Source: JAGPUQ01 sp050179115 (GTDB lineage Bacteria > Pseudomonadota > Gammaproteobacteria > Pseudomonadales > Porticoccaceae). Taken from it: 64,000 nucleotides of DNA. Under the pieces are notes generated by a model, which was given only the letters and a program-made list of their open reading frames with translations, had not been told where the DNA came from and searched no databases. Within the stretch, counting starts at the first letter, position 1, and the number at the start of each line of letters is the position of its first letter. Below are positions 36,334 to 44,431 of the stretch, in pieces. The stretch spans positions 12,493-76,492 of the forward strand of contig JBFXFL010000007.1 of the NCBI GenBank assembly GCA_050179115.1. The letters run 5' to 3'. Position numbers and translations under genes: made by a program.

Positions 36334-37530
36334 ATGAATCCCCATCTGCGCCAACTCCAGCCCTATCCGTTCGAAAAACTGCGGCGCCTGCTCGCGGGCG
36401 TCACACCACCGCGGGAGCTCCCCGCCATCGATCTGTCGGTGGGCGAGCCCAAACATGCGGCGCCCGCCTTCGTTCGCCAGGTGCTGGCCGACCATCTGGA
36501 ACAACTGGCGGCCTACCCCGCCACCAGGGGCTGTGTCGAACTGCGCACCGGCATCAGCACCTGGCTCCAGCGCCGCTTCGCGCTCAATGCGGCGCCCGAT
36601 CCGGAGCGCGAAGTGCTGCCGGTCAACGGCACCCGTGAGGCATTGTTCGCCTTTGCCCAGTGCGTGATCGACCCGACCGCCGACACCCTGGTGGTGATGC
36701 CCAATCCGTTCTATCAGATCTACGAGGGCGCGGCCCTGCTCGCTGGCGCCGCAACCCACTATCTCCCCTGCACGGCCACCACCGGGTTCGCGCCGGATTA
36801 CGACGCCGTGCCGGGTGCGGTCTGGCAGCGCTGCCAATTGCTCTATATCTGCTCGCCCGGCAATCCGACCGGCGCGGTGACGCCCGTCGCGATCCTGAAG
36901 AAACTCATCGCCCTCGCCGACGAACACGACTTCATCATCGCCAGCGACGAGTGCTACTCCGAGATCTATGGCGATGAAAATCGGCCGCCGCCGGGTCTGT
37001 TGCAGGCCTGCGCGGAACTCGGTCGCGACGACTTCCGCCGCTGCGTCGTATTCCACAGCCTGTCCAAACGCTCCAACCTGCCCGGACTGCGCTCGGGCTT
37101 TGTGGCGGGCGATGCGGACATCCTCGAGCAGTTCCTGCGCTACCGCACCTATCACGGTTGCGCGATGTCGCTGCCCTCCCAACTGGCGAGCGCCGCCGCC
37201 TGGGCCGACGAAGCCCATGTGCGGGAAAACCGCCGTCTCTATCGCGAGAAATTCGACGCCGTGCTGGAAATTCTCGGTGCACATCTCGATGTCGCGCGAC
37301 CCGACGCCGGTTTCTATCTCTGGCCGCGCACGCCGATCGACGACGAGACCTTCACCCGCCGCCTGCTGGCCGAGCAGCATGTCACCGTGGTGCCGGGCCG
37401 CTATCTGGCGCGCAGCGGCGTCGGTGGGGCGAATCCGGGCGAGCAGCGGGTGCGCATCGCGCTGGTAGCCCCGCTGGCGCAATGTCGCGAAGCGGCAATC
37501 CGTATCCGCCGCCTGCTGGCGAACGGCTGA
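36334..37530 (+). CDS. dapC: succinyldiaminopimelate aminotransferase DapC
   Basis: A PLP-dependent class I aminotransferase. It is placed in the succinylase branch of diaminopimelate and lysine synthesis (N-succinyl-2-amino-6-ketopimelate to N-succinyl-LL-DAP). It has 398 residues. Visible: YICSPGNPTGAV, the Asp of SDECYSEIYGDEN, the Schiff-base Lys in FHSLSKRSNLPGLRSGFV, and a C-terminal Arg in EQRVRIALV. Function follows both sequence and context: it lies directly upstream of dapD and dapE, which act before and after it. The nth start overlaps its stop by one base (TGATG). Confidence 0.93.
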   Translation: MNPHLRQLQPYPFEKLRRLLAGVTPPRELPAIDLSVGEPKHAAPAFVRQVLADHLEQLAAYPATRGCVELRTGISTWLQRRFALNAAPDPEREVLPVNGTREALFAFAQCVIDPTADTLVVMPNPFYQIYEGAALLAGAATHYLPCTATTGFAPDYDAVPGAVWQRCQLLYICSPGNPTGAVTPVAILKKLIALADEHDFIIASDECYSEIYGDENRPPPGLLQACAELGRDDFRRCVVFHSLSKRSNLPGLRSGFVAGDADILEQFLRYRTYHGCAMSLPSQLASAAAWADEAHVRENRRLYREKFDAVLEILGAHLDVARPDAGFYLWPRTPIDDETFTRRLLAEQHVTVVPGRYLARSGVGGANPGEQRVRIALVAPLAQCREAAIRIRRLLANG

Positions 37531-38183
37531 TGCGCAAGATCGAACGGGCGCGCTATATCGCCGCGCGCCTGCAGGAGCTGTATCCGGATCCGCCGATCCC
37601 GCTGGATCATCGCGATCCCTTTACCCTGCTGATCGCGGTGCTGCTGTCGGCCCAGTGCACCGATGCCCGGGTGAACAAGGTGACACCGGCGCTGTTCGCG
37701 CGGGCCGCTACGCCCGCACAAATGGCGGCGCTCACCGTGGAAGAAGTTCACGAACTGATCCGGACCTGCGGCCTCGCGCCGCAAAAAGCCAAGGCGATCG
37801 TGCAACTGGCGCGCATCCTGGTGGCGGAACACGGCGGCGCAGTGCCCGAATGCTGCGCGGCCCTCGAACGCCTGCCGGGCGTCGGCCACAAGACCGCGAG
37901 CGTGGTGATGTCCCAGGCCTTTGGGCATCCCGCGTTTCCCGTGGATACGCACATCCATCGCCTGGCGCAACGCTGGGGCCTGAGCGACGGCAGCAGCGTT
38001 GCACGCACCGAGCGCGATCTGAAGCAGTTGTTCCCGCAGGAGTCCTGGCGCGATCTCCACCTGCAAATCATTTACTACGGCCGCGAGCACTGTAGCGCGC
38101 GCGGTTGCGACGGTACCCGCTGCGATATCTGCCGCACCTGTTATCCACGCCGGAAACGCCCGCTCGTAACCCGCAAAGCCTGA
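37530..38183 (+). CDS. nth: endonuclease III (DNA glycosylase/AP lyase)
   Basis: Excises oxidised pyrimidines and nicks the AP site. It has 217 residues (E. coli 211). The helix-hairpin-helix LPGVGHKTASVV holds the catalytic Lys, and VDTHIHRLAQRWG the catalytic Asp. The [4Fe-4S] region reads HCSARGCDGTRCDICRTC, giving five cysteines with spacing C-x4-C-x4-C-x2-C-x2-C; the classical C-x6-C-x2-C-x5-C pattern is not met. A branch of Nth proteins with a CDGT-type tail exists, so cluster binding is probable but not certain. Confidence 0.93.
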   Translation: MRKIERARYIAARLQELYPDPPIPLDHRDPFTLLIAVLLSAQCTDARVNKVTPALFARAATPAQMAALTVEEVHELIRTCGLAPQKAKAIVQLARILVAEHGGAVPECCAALERLPGVGHKTASVVMSQAFGHPAFPVDTHIHRLAQRWGLSDGSSVARTERDLKQLFPQESWRDLHLQIIYYGREHCSARGCDGTRCDICRTCYPRRKRPLVTRKA

Positions 38184-38263
38184 GCCTCGGCTCCACTTGC
38201 GGCCGCTGTCGCAGGCAATCGAATTTGCTATTCTGGCCGCCGCTTTTGTCGGTGAGTTCGCGC

Positions 38264-38635
38264 GTGACCTCTGTTGCTTACGGCACCACTGTTGTTTACG
38301 GCATCCGCAACTGCGACACGGTCACCAAGGCGCGGCGCTGGCTCGACGGCCAGGGTATCGCCTATCGCTTCCACGACTTCCGCAGCGACGGGCTGGAGCT
38401 CGCGCGAGTGGAACGCTGGCTGGTGGAACTGGGCTGGGAACAGCTCATCAACCGGCGCGGGACCACCTGGCGACAACTGGATGCGAAAATCCGGGATCGG
38501 ATCTCGGCAACCACCGCAGCTGAGCTGCTGCTTGCCCACCCGACCCTGATCCGACGTCCGGTGCTGGAACAAGCGGGGCGCATTCATCTCGGCTTCAGTC
38601 CCGAAGCCTACGCACATATCTTCCGCTCCGCCTGA
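38264..38635 (+). CDS. ArsC/Spx-family reductase-like protein (YffB type)
   Basis: A thioredoxin-fold protein of 123 residues. It begins YGIRNCDTVTKARRWLDGQGI, with the single Cys at the position of the ArsC/Spx active site and no CxxC. LINRRGTTWRQLDAKIRD and HPTLIRRPVLEQAGRIHLGFSPE (parts) are typical of the YffB group, which sits beside dapE in E. coli and beside dapD in pseudomonads. True arsenate reductase activity is not expected; the role is unknown, possibly glutathione-dependent. GTG at 38264 is chosen; GTG at 38252 is an alternative. Confidence 0.88.
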   Translation: MTSVAYGTTVVYGIRNCDTVTKARRWLDGQGIAYRFHDFRSDGLELARVERWLVELGWEQLINRRGTTWRQLDAKIRDRISATTAAELLLAHPTLIRRPVLEQAGRIHLGFSPEAYAHIFRSA

Positions 38636-38660
38636 GCGGAGTGGCCACAGGAGAATCTCA

Positions 38661-39695
38661 ATGGCGGAATTCTATGGCCTGGGCCTCGGCATCGGCACCC
38701 AAAATGCCCGTGGCGACTGGCTCGAGGTCTTCTACCCCCATCCAATGGTCCATCCTTCGGTGGCACTCACCTCGGCGATTGCGCGCGCGATCAACTATGA
38801 GGGTGGCAACGCCGCAATTCAGACGGACATCCCCATGCTGACGCGGTTGAGCAATGTGTTCGATGCCGCCGGCGAATCCGCGCTGGCGGAACAGGCCGCC
38901 CAACTGAAAGCCGTCTCCCGCACCCCGGTGATCACACTGCTGGCGACCAATACCGCACCCGCCTCGGTGCCGGAAGCCTATTTGAAGCTGCATTTTCTGT
39001 CGCACCGCCTGGTGCGTCCCCACGCCACTGACCTGTCCGGTATCTTCGGGTGCCTGCCCAACGTCGCCTGGACCAGTGAGGGGGCGATCGATCTGGCCGA
39101 ACTGGCGCAACAGCAATGGCGTGCGCGCTTGCAGGATCGGGCGCTGACCGTATACAGCGTCGACAAATTTCCCCGCCTGGTGGATTACGTGGTGCCGAGC
39201 GGTGTCCGCATCGCCGACACGGCACGGGTGCGCCTGGGCGCCTATCTCGGCGAAGGCACCACAGTGATGCACGAAGGCTTCATCAATTTCAACGCCGGTA
39301 CCGAAGGACCGAACATGGTCGAGGGGCGGATCTCCGCCGGCGTGTTCGTCGGCGCCGGCTCGGATCTCGGCGGCAGCAGCTCCACCATGGGTACCTTGTC
39401 CGGCGGCGGCAATCTGGTGATCTCCGTGGGCCGCGAATGCCTGATCGGCGCCAACGCCGGTATCGGTATCCCGCTGGGCGACCGCTGCACCGTGGAGGCT
39501 GGGCTCTATGTCACCGCGGGCACCAAGGTGTCTCTGCTGGACGACCGCCAGCAACCGGCCGGCACCGCCAAGGCTCGGGATCTCGCAGGCCGTTCAGATC
39601 TGCTGTTTCGCCGCAACTCGGTGACCGGGGCTGTCGAGTGCCTGACCAACCAGACCGCGGTGGCGCTGAACGAAGCGTTGCACAGCCACAACTGA
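38661..39695 (+). CDS. dapD: 2,3,4,5-tetrahydropyridine-2,6-dicarboxylate N-succinyltransferase
   Basis: Adds succinyl from succinyl-CoA to tetrahydrodipicolinate in lysine and diaminopimelate synthesis. It has 344 residues, the long type found in Pseudomonas rather than the 274-residue E. coli form. The N-terminal domain (AIARAINYEGGNAAIQ) precedes a hexapeptide beta-helix: GVRIADTARVRLGAYLGEGT, MHEGFINFNAGTEGPNMVEGR (in part), SDLGGSSSTMGTLSGGG. An AGGAGA ribosome site lies 9 bases before the ATG. Upstream of dapE with a 28-bp gap. Confidence 0.97.
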   Translation: MAEFYGLGLGIGTQNARGDWLEVFYPHPMVHPSVALTSAIARAINYEGGNAAIQTDIPMLTRLSNVFDAAGESALAEQAAQLKAVSRTPVITLLATNTAPASVPEAYLKLHFLSHRLVRPHATDLSGIFGCLPNVAWTSEGAIDLAELAQQQWRARLQDRALTVYSVDKFPRLVDYVVPSGVRIADTARVRLGAYLGEGTTVMHEGFINFNAGTEGPNMVEGRISAGVFVGAGSDLGGSSSTMGTLSGGGNLVISVGRECLIGANAGIGIPLGDRCTVEAGLYVTAGTKVSLLDDRQQPAGTAKARDLAGRSDLLFRRNSVTGAVECLTNQTAVALNEALHSHN

Positions 39696-39723
39696 CCGCA
39701 TATCGAGACGGCCCCCTTTACCC

Positions 39724-39759
39724 ATGAGCCCCATGAGCCCCATGAGCCCCATGTCGCCC
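39724..39759 (+). repeat. 9-bp tandem repeat of start codons at dapE
   Basis: ATGAGCCCC occurs three times in a row, then ATGTCGCCC. All four ATGs are in the dapE frame, at 39724, 39733, 39742 and 39751. Copy-number changes of whole units would keep the frame and only add or remove MSP at the N-terminus. No strong ribosome site precedes the array. Confidence 0.9.
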
Positions 39760-40887
39760 ACCCTGGCGCTCGCCTGCGACCTGATCCGCTGTCCCTCGGT
39801 CACTCCCGATGACGCCGGCTGCCTCGATCTTTTGGGCGCACATCTGGCCGCTGCCGGGTTTGCGCTGACGCCCCTGCCGTTTGGCGAGGTCAGCAATCTC
39901 TGGGCTGTGCGCGGCAACGAGGGTCCGCTGTTCTGCTTCGCCGGTCATACGGATGTGGTGCCGCCCGGCCCGGAACACGCCTGGCGCCATCCGCCCTTCG
40001 TGCCACACATTGAGAATGGCGTCCTCTACGGGCGCGGCGCCGCGGACATGAAGGGCGCGCTCGCCGCCATGATCACCGCGGTCGAGGACTTTGTCGCCGC
40101 TCATCCGCGCCATCCCGGCCGCATCGGCTTTCTGCTCACCAGCGATGAAGAAGGTCCGGCGCACGATGGTACCGTCCGGGTAGTGAACTGGCTGCGCGCT
40201 CAGGGCACGCTCCCCGACTGGTGCCTGGTGGGCGAGCCTTCCAGCAGCACGGCCCTGGGCGACGTCATCCGCAACGGCCGCCGCGGCTCCCTCAACGGCA
40301 CCCTGCGGGTGCACGGCGTCCAGGGCCACGTCGCCTACCCCGAGCGCGCCGACAACCCCATCCATCGCGCCGCGCCGGCGCTCGCGGCGCTGGCGGCGGA
40401 AATCTGGGACAAGGGCAACGCCTACTTCCCGCCCACCAGCTTCCAGATTTCAAACATAGCGGCCGGCGAGGGTGTCACCAACGTCATCCCGGGCGAACTG
40501 CGGGCATTGTTCAATTTCCGGTTTTCAACCGCCGTCACTGCGGCGCAATTGCAGACACGCACCGAGGCGATTCTGGATTGCCACGGACTCGAATACGATC
40601 TCGACTGGCAGCTCAGCGGCGAACCCTTTTTGACGCCCACCGGTGATCTGGTGAACGCGGTTGTGAGTGCGATCCACGACCGGACGGGAACACGCACCGA
40701 GCTGTCCACTGGGGGAGGAACTTCCGACGGCCGCTTCATCGCGCCCCTCGGCACTCAGGTGGTGGAACTGGGTTTGCTCAATGCCAGCATTCATAAAATC
40801 GATGAACAGGTAGCGGTCGCCGATCTGGAATTACTATCGGGAATCTACCGAGGCTTGCTCGAACGCCTGCTGCTGTTACCGCGATAA
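39724..40887 (+). CDS. dapE: succinyl-diaminopimelate desuccinylase
   Basis: A zinc peptidase-family (M20) enzyme releasing succinate from N-succinyl-LL-DAP. It has 387 residues from the first ATG (E. coli 375). Metal and catalytic residues: His in CFAGHTDVVPPG, Asp in GRGAADMKGA, the Glu-Glu in TSDEEGPAHDG, Glu in VGEPSSS and the C-terminal His in LLNASIHKIDEQV. The N-terminus is MSPMSPMSPMSP from a 9-bp repeat; the homologous part begins at TLALACDLIRCPSVTPDD, so any of four ATGs may be used. Last of the dap genes. Confidence 0.96.
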   Translation: MSPMSPMSPMSPTLALACDLIRCPSVTPDDAGCLDLLGAHLAAAGFALTPLPFGEVSNLWAVRGNEGPLFCFAGHTDVVPPGPEHAWRHPPFVPHIENGVLYGRGAADMKGALAAMITAVEDFVAAHPRHPGRIGFLLTSDEEGPAHDGTVRVVNWLRAQGTLPDWCLVGEPSSSTALGDVIRNGRRGSLNGTLRVHGVQGHVAYPERADNPIHRAAPALAALAAEIWDKGNAYFPPTSFQISNIAAGEGVTNVIPGELRALFNFRFSTAVTAAQLQTRTEAILDCHGLEYDLDWQLSGEPFLTPTGDLVNAVVSAIHDRTGTRTELSTGGGTSDGRFIAPLGTQVVELGLLNASIHKIDEQVAVADLELLSGIYRGLLERLLLLPR

Positions 40888-40904
40888 CCGCTCTGGAGAC
40901 GCTC

Positions 40905-41714
40905 TCAGCGCTGGCGCCGCACCAGCGCCCGGAAGAAACTGGGTAACGCCCGTGCCGCTGCTCCGACTTCCGCAGCCCGCATTCCGAAGGCGTAAAAACG
41001 CTCGGCGGGTACCCAACGCATCAGCCGGTGATGCAACTTCCGGCCTCCCTTGTTGCGCAGATGGGCAAAGTGGTCGCTCGGGCTTGCACCCTGGACCACC
41101 AGCATCGGAAACACCGCGAAGCATTCCGGTAACACCGAATACGCGGAATCGATGCCCTTGCCGGCACCCCGCCGCAATCCTACGCCGTCGAAACCAAACG
41201 GCCGCTCGGCGAGCCAGCGCAGCACACGTTCGCTGGCAATGTAGGCATGCGCGCAGGCGGATTCCACTTGCACCAGATCGCGCGCAACGAATCTCGCCCG
41301 AAATGGCCAATGACCGAGAAAGAAGATGTTCCAGTCGGCCGGCAAGGTTGCCAGTTGCGCCGCGAGCCGGGCACGGCGGGCCGCGGTCGGCGGCCGGCTG
41401 AAGCGAATGTCGTCCTCAAGAATCAGTACGCGCCGCAAGCCACGCGCCAGCGCGTGACGGGCCACGGCGCGATGGCTTTCCCAGATACCCTGAACGGGCC
41501 GTTTCGGATGTGGGAGTGGCCGGTAAAAAGTGGTCAGCGGAGCCAGTCCGACCCGGTTGATTTCGGCGTTTGCCGCCGCCATTCGGTCCGGTCGGGTCTG
41601 CAGCGAGATGCAGTAGACCGCATCCACGACATCGGACCAATCCGCATCAACCGCAGAACCTCCAGTCAGTCGGGGCGCGGATTCGAAGAAAGCTGCGGGT
41701 GGATCAATTGCCAT
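40905..41714 (-). CDS. glycosyltransferase family 25 protein (LPS type)
   Basis: A GT25-type sugar transferase. The N-terminal strand VYCISLQTRPDRMAA and the segment GIWESHRAVARHAL followed by RVLILEDDIRF (the ExD/DD nucleotide-sugar site) are the family marks. A middle GVGLRRGAGKGIDSAYSV and a basic C-terminal part (RKLHHRLMRWV) follow. Members add galactose or related sugars to lipooligosaccharide. The start is unclear: ATG at 41714 is used, ATG at 41759 would add 15 residues. It follows rsmJ on the same strand and is convergent with dapE (17-bp gap). Confidence 0.82.
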   Translation of the reverse strand: MAIDPPAAFFESAPRLTGGSAVDADWSDVVDAVYCISLQTRPDRMAAANAEINRVGLAPLTTFYRPLPHPKRPVQGIWESHRAVARHALARGLRRVLILEDDIRFSRPPTAARRARLAAQLATLPADWNIFFLGHWPFRARFVARDLVQVESACAHAYIASERVLRWLAERPFGFDGVGLRRGAGKGIDSAYSVLPECFAVFPMLVVQGASPSDHFAHLRNKGGRKLHHRLMRWVPAERFYAFGMRAAEVGAAARALPSFFRALVRRQR

Positions 41715-41810
41715 GGTGCCACTTTTTGGACGCCCATCCGCCAGAGATGGGGTGGCCATTTTAGCACCGCTTTGGTCGCTACCACCGCGACCGGAACCAT
41801 GATGGCCCAA

Positions 41811-42659
41811 TCAAGCTCCGTCTGATTGAGTAGAGGTTCCCGGTAACTTGCGCAGCGCATACACGTCGAACCGTGTGGTTTTGCCAGCGACACAAAAAGT
41901 TGGCTCAAGCCCGGCAAGCGGCGGCGCCTGGCGCGCCCGCTTTACCACCACCCGATACCGCGCCCGCTCAAGCGCCAGCCCCAGCAGCTCGTCGCAATCG
42001 GCATCTGCACCGACCAAGCGCTGCAAGACCTGCATTTCCTTGCGCACCAGGGCACTCTTGTGTCGCTCCGGAAACATCGGATCAAGATAGATCACGTCCA
42101 GCGGATCGGTCGCCACCAACCATTCCCGGGCGTCGGCAGTGACCAACGACAGACGCGCAACCGCAGCCAGGATATCCGCGTTCTGAGCTACCTGACGGGC
42201 GCGCCGCAAGCCATCTTCGAGCAGGGCGGCGACCACCGGATGTCGCTCGACCATGACTACCCGGGCACCCAATCCTGCCAGCACGAAGGCATCCTCACCC
42301 AAGCCTGCCGTGAGATCCGCGATCAGCAGTTGAGAGGTGTGCTTGAGGCCCACCGCACGGGCAATCGCTTGTCCCACCCCACCGCCATGATGATGCCGGT
42401 GCCGCATGCGACCGCCGGTGAAATCACAGACGATGGCCCCGAAGCGGTCTTCGGAGCTCAACAGCGCGAGGCCGTCGCCACTGAGGCTCAGAATAAAAGG
42501 CGTCATCTTCGCGGCGGCGACCCCGGGGTCAAGAAACGTCAACGCCAAACGTCGAGCGAGGTCCCTGCCGGCTGCCACATTGAGATGATCGGTCGCGACC
42601 GCCACCAGCGGACCTGGACACGCCATTGCACGCGCGTCCGCCGACAGGTCACCCGACAT
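41811..42659 (-). CDS. rsmJ: 16S rRNA (guanine1516-N2)-methyltransferase RsmJ
   Basis: Methylates G1516 of 16S rRNA using SAM. It has about 282 residues (E. coli 250). Family features: VCDFTGGRMRHRHHHGGGVGQAIARAVG, LIADLTAGLGEDAFVLAGLG (SAM motif I) and DVIYLDPMFPERHKSALVRKEMQ (in part), where DPMFP is the catalytic NPPY-like motif of this family. The C-terminus RFDVYALRKLPG is typical. ATG at 42659. On the minus strand, 96 bp upstream of the GT25 gene. Confidence 0.93.
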   Translation of the reverse strand: MSGDLSADARAMACPGPLVAVATDHLNVAAGRDLARRLALTFLDPGVAAAKMTPFILSLSGDGLALLSSEDRFGAIVCDFTGGRMRHRHHHGGGVGQAIARAVGLKHTSQLLIADLTAGLGEDAFVLAGLGARVVMVERHPVVAALLEDGLRRARQVAQNADILAAVARLSLVTADAREWLVATDPLDVIYLDPMFPERHKSALVRKEMQVLQRLVGADADCDELLGLALERARYRVVVKRARQAPPLAGLEPTFCVAGKTTRFDVYALRKLPGTSTQSDGA

Positions 42660-42875
42660 GAGGTAACGTGTTAACAAGCGAAGCGTGGCAGACCGTTAAC
42701 CTCTGCATTCCGAGCCTCCAGAACCGGATGGGGGTAGTACTGCGAGCGTAGCCAATCGACTCGGCCGCTGCGCCAGCACAGACACGGCCCGCTAATCCCG
42801 CGCAGAGCATTGATCCTAGCCTTTCAAGGCCGGCAGCGGCTAGAATGCACATCACAATTTGAGAGGTCCGGGCGG

Positions 42876-43310
42876 ATGCGACGACTGCTGTTTTTTTCGC
42901 TGGGGCCACTTCTCCTGGCCGTGGGATGCAGCCGGTATGAGGTCACTCTCAACGATCAGCCGATCCACAGCCCCCCGCATCTCTTCGCGAACTATCGTAT
43001 CGACGACGTGGCGCTACGTGACTGTGTCGCTCAGACCATTCGCGACAACCAAATTACTGCCGGACGCGAGCTCACCCGTTTGGTGTGTACCCACGCCGGC
43101 ATTGTGGATCTCACAGGGATCGAGATTTTCGGGTCTCTGGAAATACTGAATCTGGCGGACAACCGCATAACCAACGTCGAACCCCTGCTTTCCCTGCCTT
43201 CCCTGACGCAACTCGACCTGAGTGCGAATCCTGGTCTCAATTGCTCTGCGGGGACTGCCTTGACGGCCCGCGGCGTTGTTGTTGTACTGCCGGCGCAATG
43301 TCAGAAATAG
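42876..43310 (+). CDS. small leucine-rich-repeat lipoprotein
   Basis: 144 residues with a lipoprotein signal: MRRLLFF, hydrophobic core and lipobox LLLAVGC with Cys18, so it is predicted to be lipid-anchored facing the periplasm. After a variable part (ITAGRELTRLVCTHAGI) come two or three LRR-like turns: IVDLTGIEIFGSLEILNLADNRI, then EPLLSLPSLTQLDLSANP (parts). The end has two further cysteines (LNCSAG, PAQCQK), possibly a disulfide. Function unknown; LRR lipoproteins usually bind proteins. A TAGAAT (42841-42846) could be its -10. The only gene on the plus strand here, convergent with purC. Confidence 0.75.
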   Translation: MRRLLFFSLGPLLLAVGCSRYEVTLNDQPIHSPPHLFANYRIDDVALRDCVAQTIRDNQITAGRELTRLVCTHAGIVDLTGIEIFGSLEILNLADNRITNVEPLLSLPSLTQLDLSANPGLNCSAGTALTARGVVVVLPAQCQK

Positions 43311-43339
43311 CTGTTGCCTGGGTTGCAAGCACGGTTTCA

Positions 43340-43364
43340 GTTACCCACAGTTTCTGTGGATAAC
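43340..43364. promoter_or_regulatory. inverted pair of DnaA-box-like sites
   Basis: GTTACCCACAG, three bases, then CTGTGGATAAC. The second arm contains TGTGGATAA, the exact complement of the strong DnaA box TTATCCACA (43355-43363). The first arm holds TTACCCACA (43341-43349), one mismatch from it. They face each other as a near-perfect palindrome. DnaA binding is an inference from the motif. Confidence 0.5.
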
Positions 43365-43454
43365 TTTGTTGACAAACATAATAAAGAGCGCCGGAAACCT
43401 TGCACTTAGCCGCCTTCCTACAGAATGACTATTTTTTCACCAAATTTAAATATT

Positions 43455-43502
43455 AATAAAAATCAAAGGGTTACATCTATTGTAAATAAAAATCAAAGGG
43501 TT
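43455..43502 (+). repeat. two direct 18-bp repeats, 30-bp period
   Basis: AATAAAAATCAAAGGGTT occurs at 43455-43472 and exactly again at 43485-43502. The spacing is 30 bp, nearly three helical turns. The units sit inside the AT-rich stretch between DnaA-box-like sites. Confidence 0.85.
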
Positions 43503-43543
43503 GCGGCGTTTTCGTAAAACGGCGCTGATGATTTTTCGCCAAC

Positions 43544-43552
43544 TGTGGAAAA
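43544..43552 (-). promoter_or_regulatory. third DnaA-box-like site
   Basis: TGTGGAAAA; on the minus strand TTTTCCACA, which fits the relaxed DnaA consensus TTWTNCACA. It closes the AT-rich segment on the side opposite the paired sites. Confidence 0.35.
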
Positions 43553-43690
43553 CAAACCCGTGACCTCCCCGCTCGCGTGAGCGAGGGCGGAGCACGACGA
43601 TCGTCCCTGCGCACCAGAATGGGCGCCTGAATGCCCGAACATTGGCAATCTCGCGCCATCCAGCGATCGGCCGCGGACCGGCCAACCTGA

Positions 43691-44404
43691 TCAGTCAAAC
43701 CTCAGCCCCAGACGTTCGCCAATCAATTCGTAGGACTCCACCACTCGACCCAGATCCTGACGGAATCGATCCTTATCCAATTTTTCCCGCGTGTCCCGAT
43801 CCCAGACCCGACAACCATCAGGCGTCACTTCATCGCCGAGCAGCAGCGCACCATCCATCAGCCCAAACTCCAGCTTGTAGTCCACCAGCACCATGCCACC
43901 GGCAAGGAACAAGGGTGTGAGGATGTCGTTGATACGAAACGTGAGCTCCTTCATTCGCTCCACTTGCCAGGACTCGGCCCACCCCAGACTATGGATGTGG
44001 TACTCGTTCACCATGGGATCGCCAAGCGGATCGCTTTTGAGGAAGAACTCGAATGTCGGCGGGCTGAGCACCCGTCCTTCCTCGATGCCATAACGACGGC
44101 ACAGGCTGCCGGCAGCCAGATTGCGCACCACGCACTCCAACGGCAGCATCGTCAACCGTTTTACCAGCGTTTCGCGATCATCCAGCCGCCGCACAAAGTG
44201 GGTAGGGATGCCGGCCGCGGCAAGCTTCTCCATCACGAACGCATTGAACCGGTTGTTCACCGCTCCCTTGCGCGCAAGCTGCTCGCGCTTCTTGCCGTCA
44301 AAGGCGGAAGTATCGTCACGAAACAACATCACCAGATGTTCAGGATCGTCGGTCGCAAAGACCGACTTGGCCTTGCCGCGATAGAGCTCCTCGCGTTTTT
44401 CCAT
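43691..44404 (-). CDS. purC: phosphoribosylaminoimidazole-succinocarboxamide synthase
   Basis: Makes SAICAR from CAIR, aspartate and ATP in purine synthesis. It has 237 residues, the same as E. coli. Blocks: ELYRGKAKSVFATDDP, FRDDTSAFDGKKREQLARKG, PLECVVRNLAAGSLCRRYG, VDYKLEFGLMDG and LGDEVTPDGCRVWDRDT. ATG at 44404 with GGGGTG 8 bases before; an in-frame GTG at 44413 is less likely. It is the last gene of the dapA-bamC-MBL-purC set. Confidence 0.97.
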   Translation of the reverse strand: MEKREELYRGKAKSVFATDDPEHLVMLFRDDTSAFDGKKREQLARKGAVNNRFNAFVMEKLAAAGIPTHFVRRLDDRETLVKRLTMLPLECVVRNLAAGSLCRRYGIEEGRVLSPPTFEFFLKSDPLGDPMVNEYHIHSLGWAESWQVERMKELTFRINDILTPLFLAGGMVLVDYKLEFGLMDGALLLGDEVTPDGCRVWDRDTREKLDKDRFRQDLGRVVESYELIGERLGLRFD

Positions 44405-44431
44405 ACTATTCACCCCTCTCGGCTAGGTGGA

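Larger units (their letters stand above)
43311..43690. other. 380-bp AT-rich convergent intergenic region
   Basis: No protein-coding gene is seen. From about 43431 to 43555 base composition is strongly AT-rich against a GC-rich surround. It holds a pair of inverted DnaA-box-like sites (43340-43364), a direct repeat (43455-43502), a small palindrome with arms CGTTTT and AAAACG (about 43507-43521), a third DnaA-box-like site (43544-43552) and a CTCGC-GTGA-GCGAG hairpin near 43570-43585. Both flanking genes point inward, so promoters would not be expected. Confidence 0.75.

Noticed and set aside
38264..38635. arsenate reductase
   Set aside because: The protein belongs to the YffB branch beside dap genes, with no arsenic resistance genes around, so the name ArsC would mislead.
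43311..43690. chromosomal oriC as a firm call
   Set aside because: No dnaA, dnaN, rpmH or mnmG nearby, only three candidate boxes, one of them weak. Reported as a finding, not annotated as an origin.
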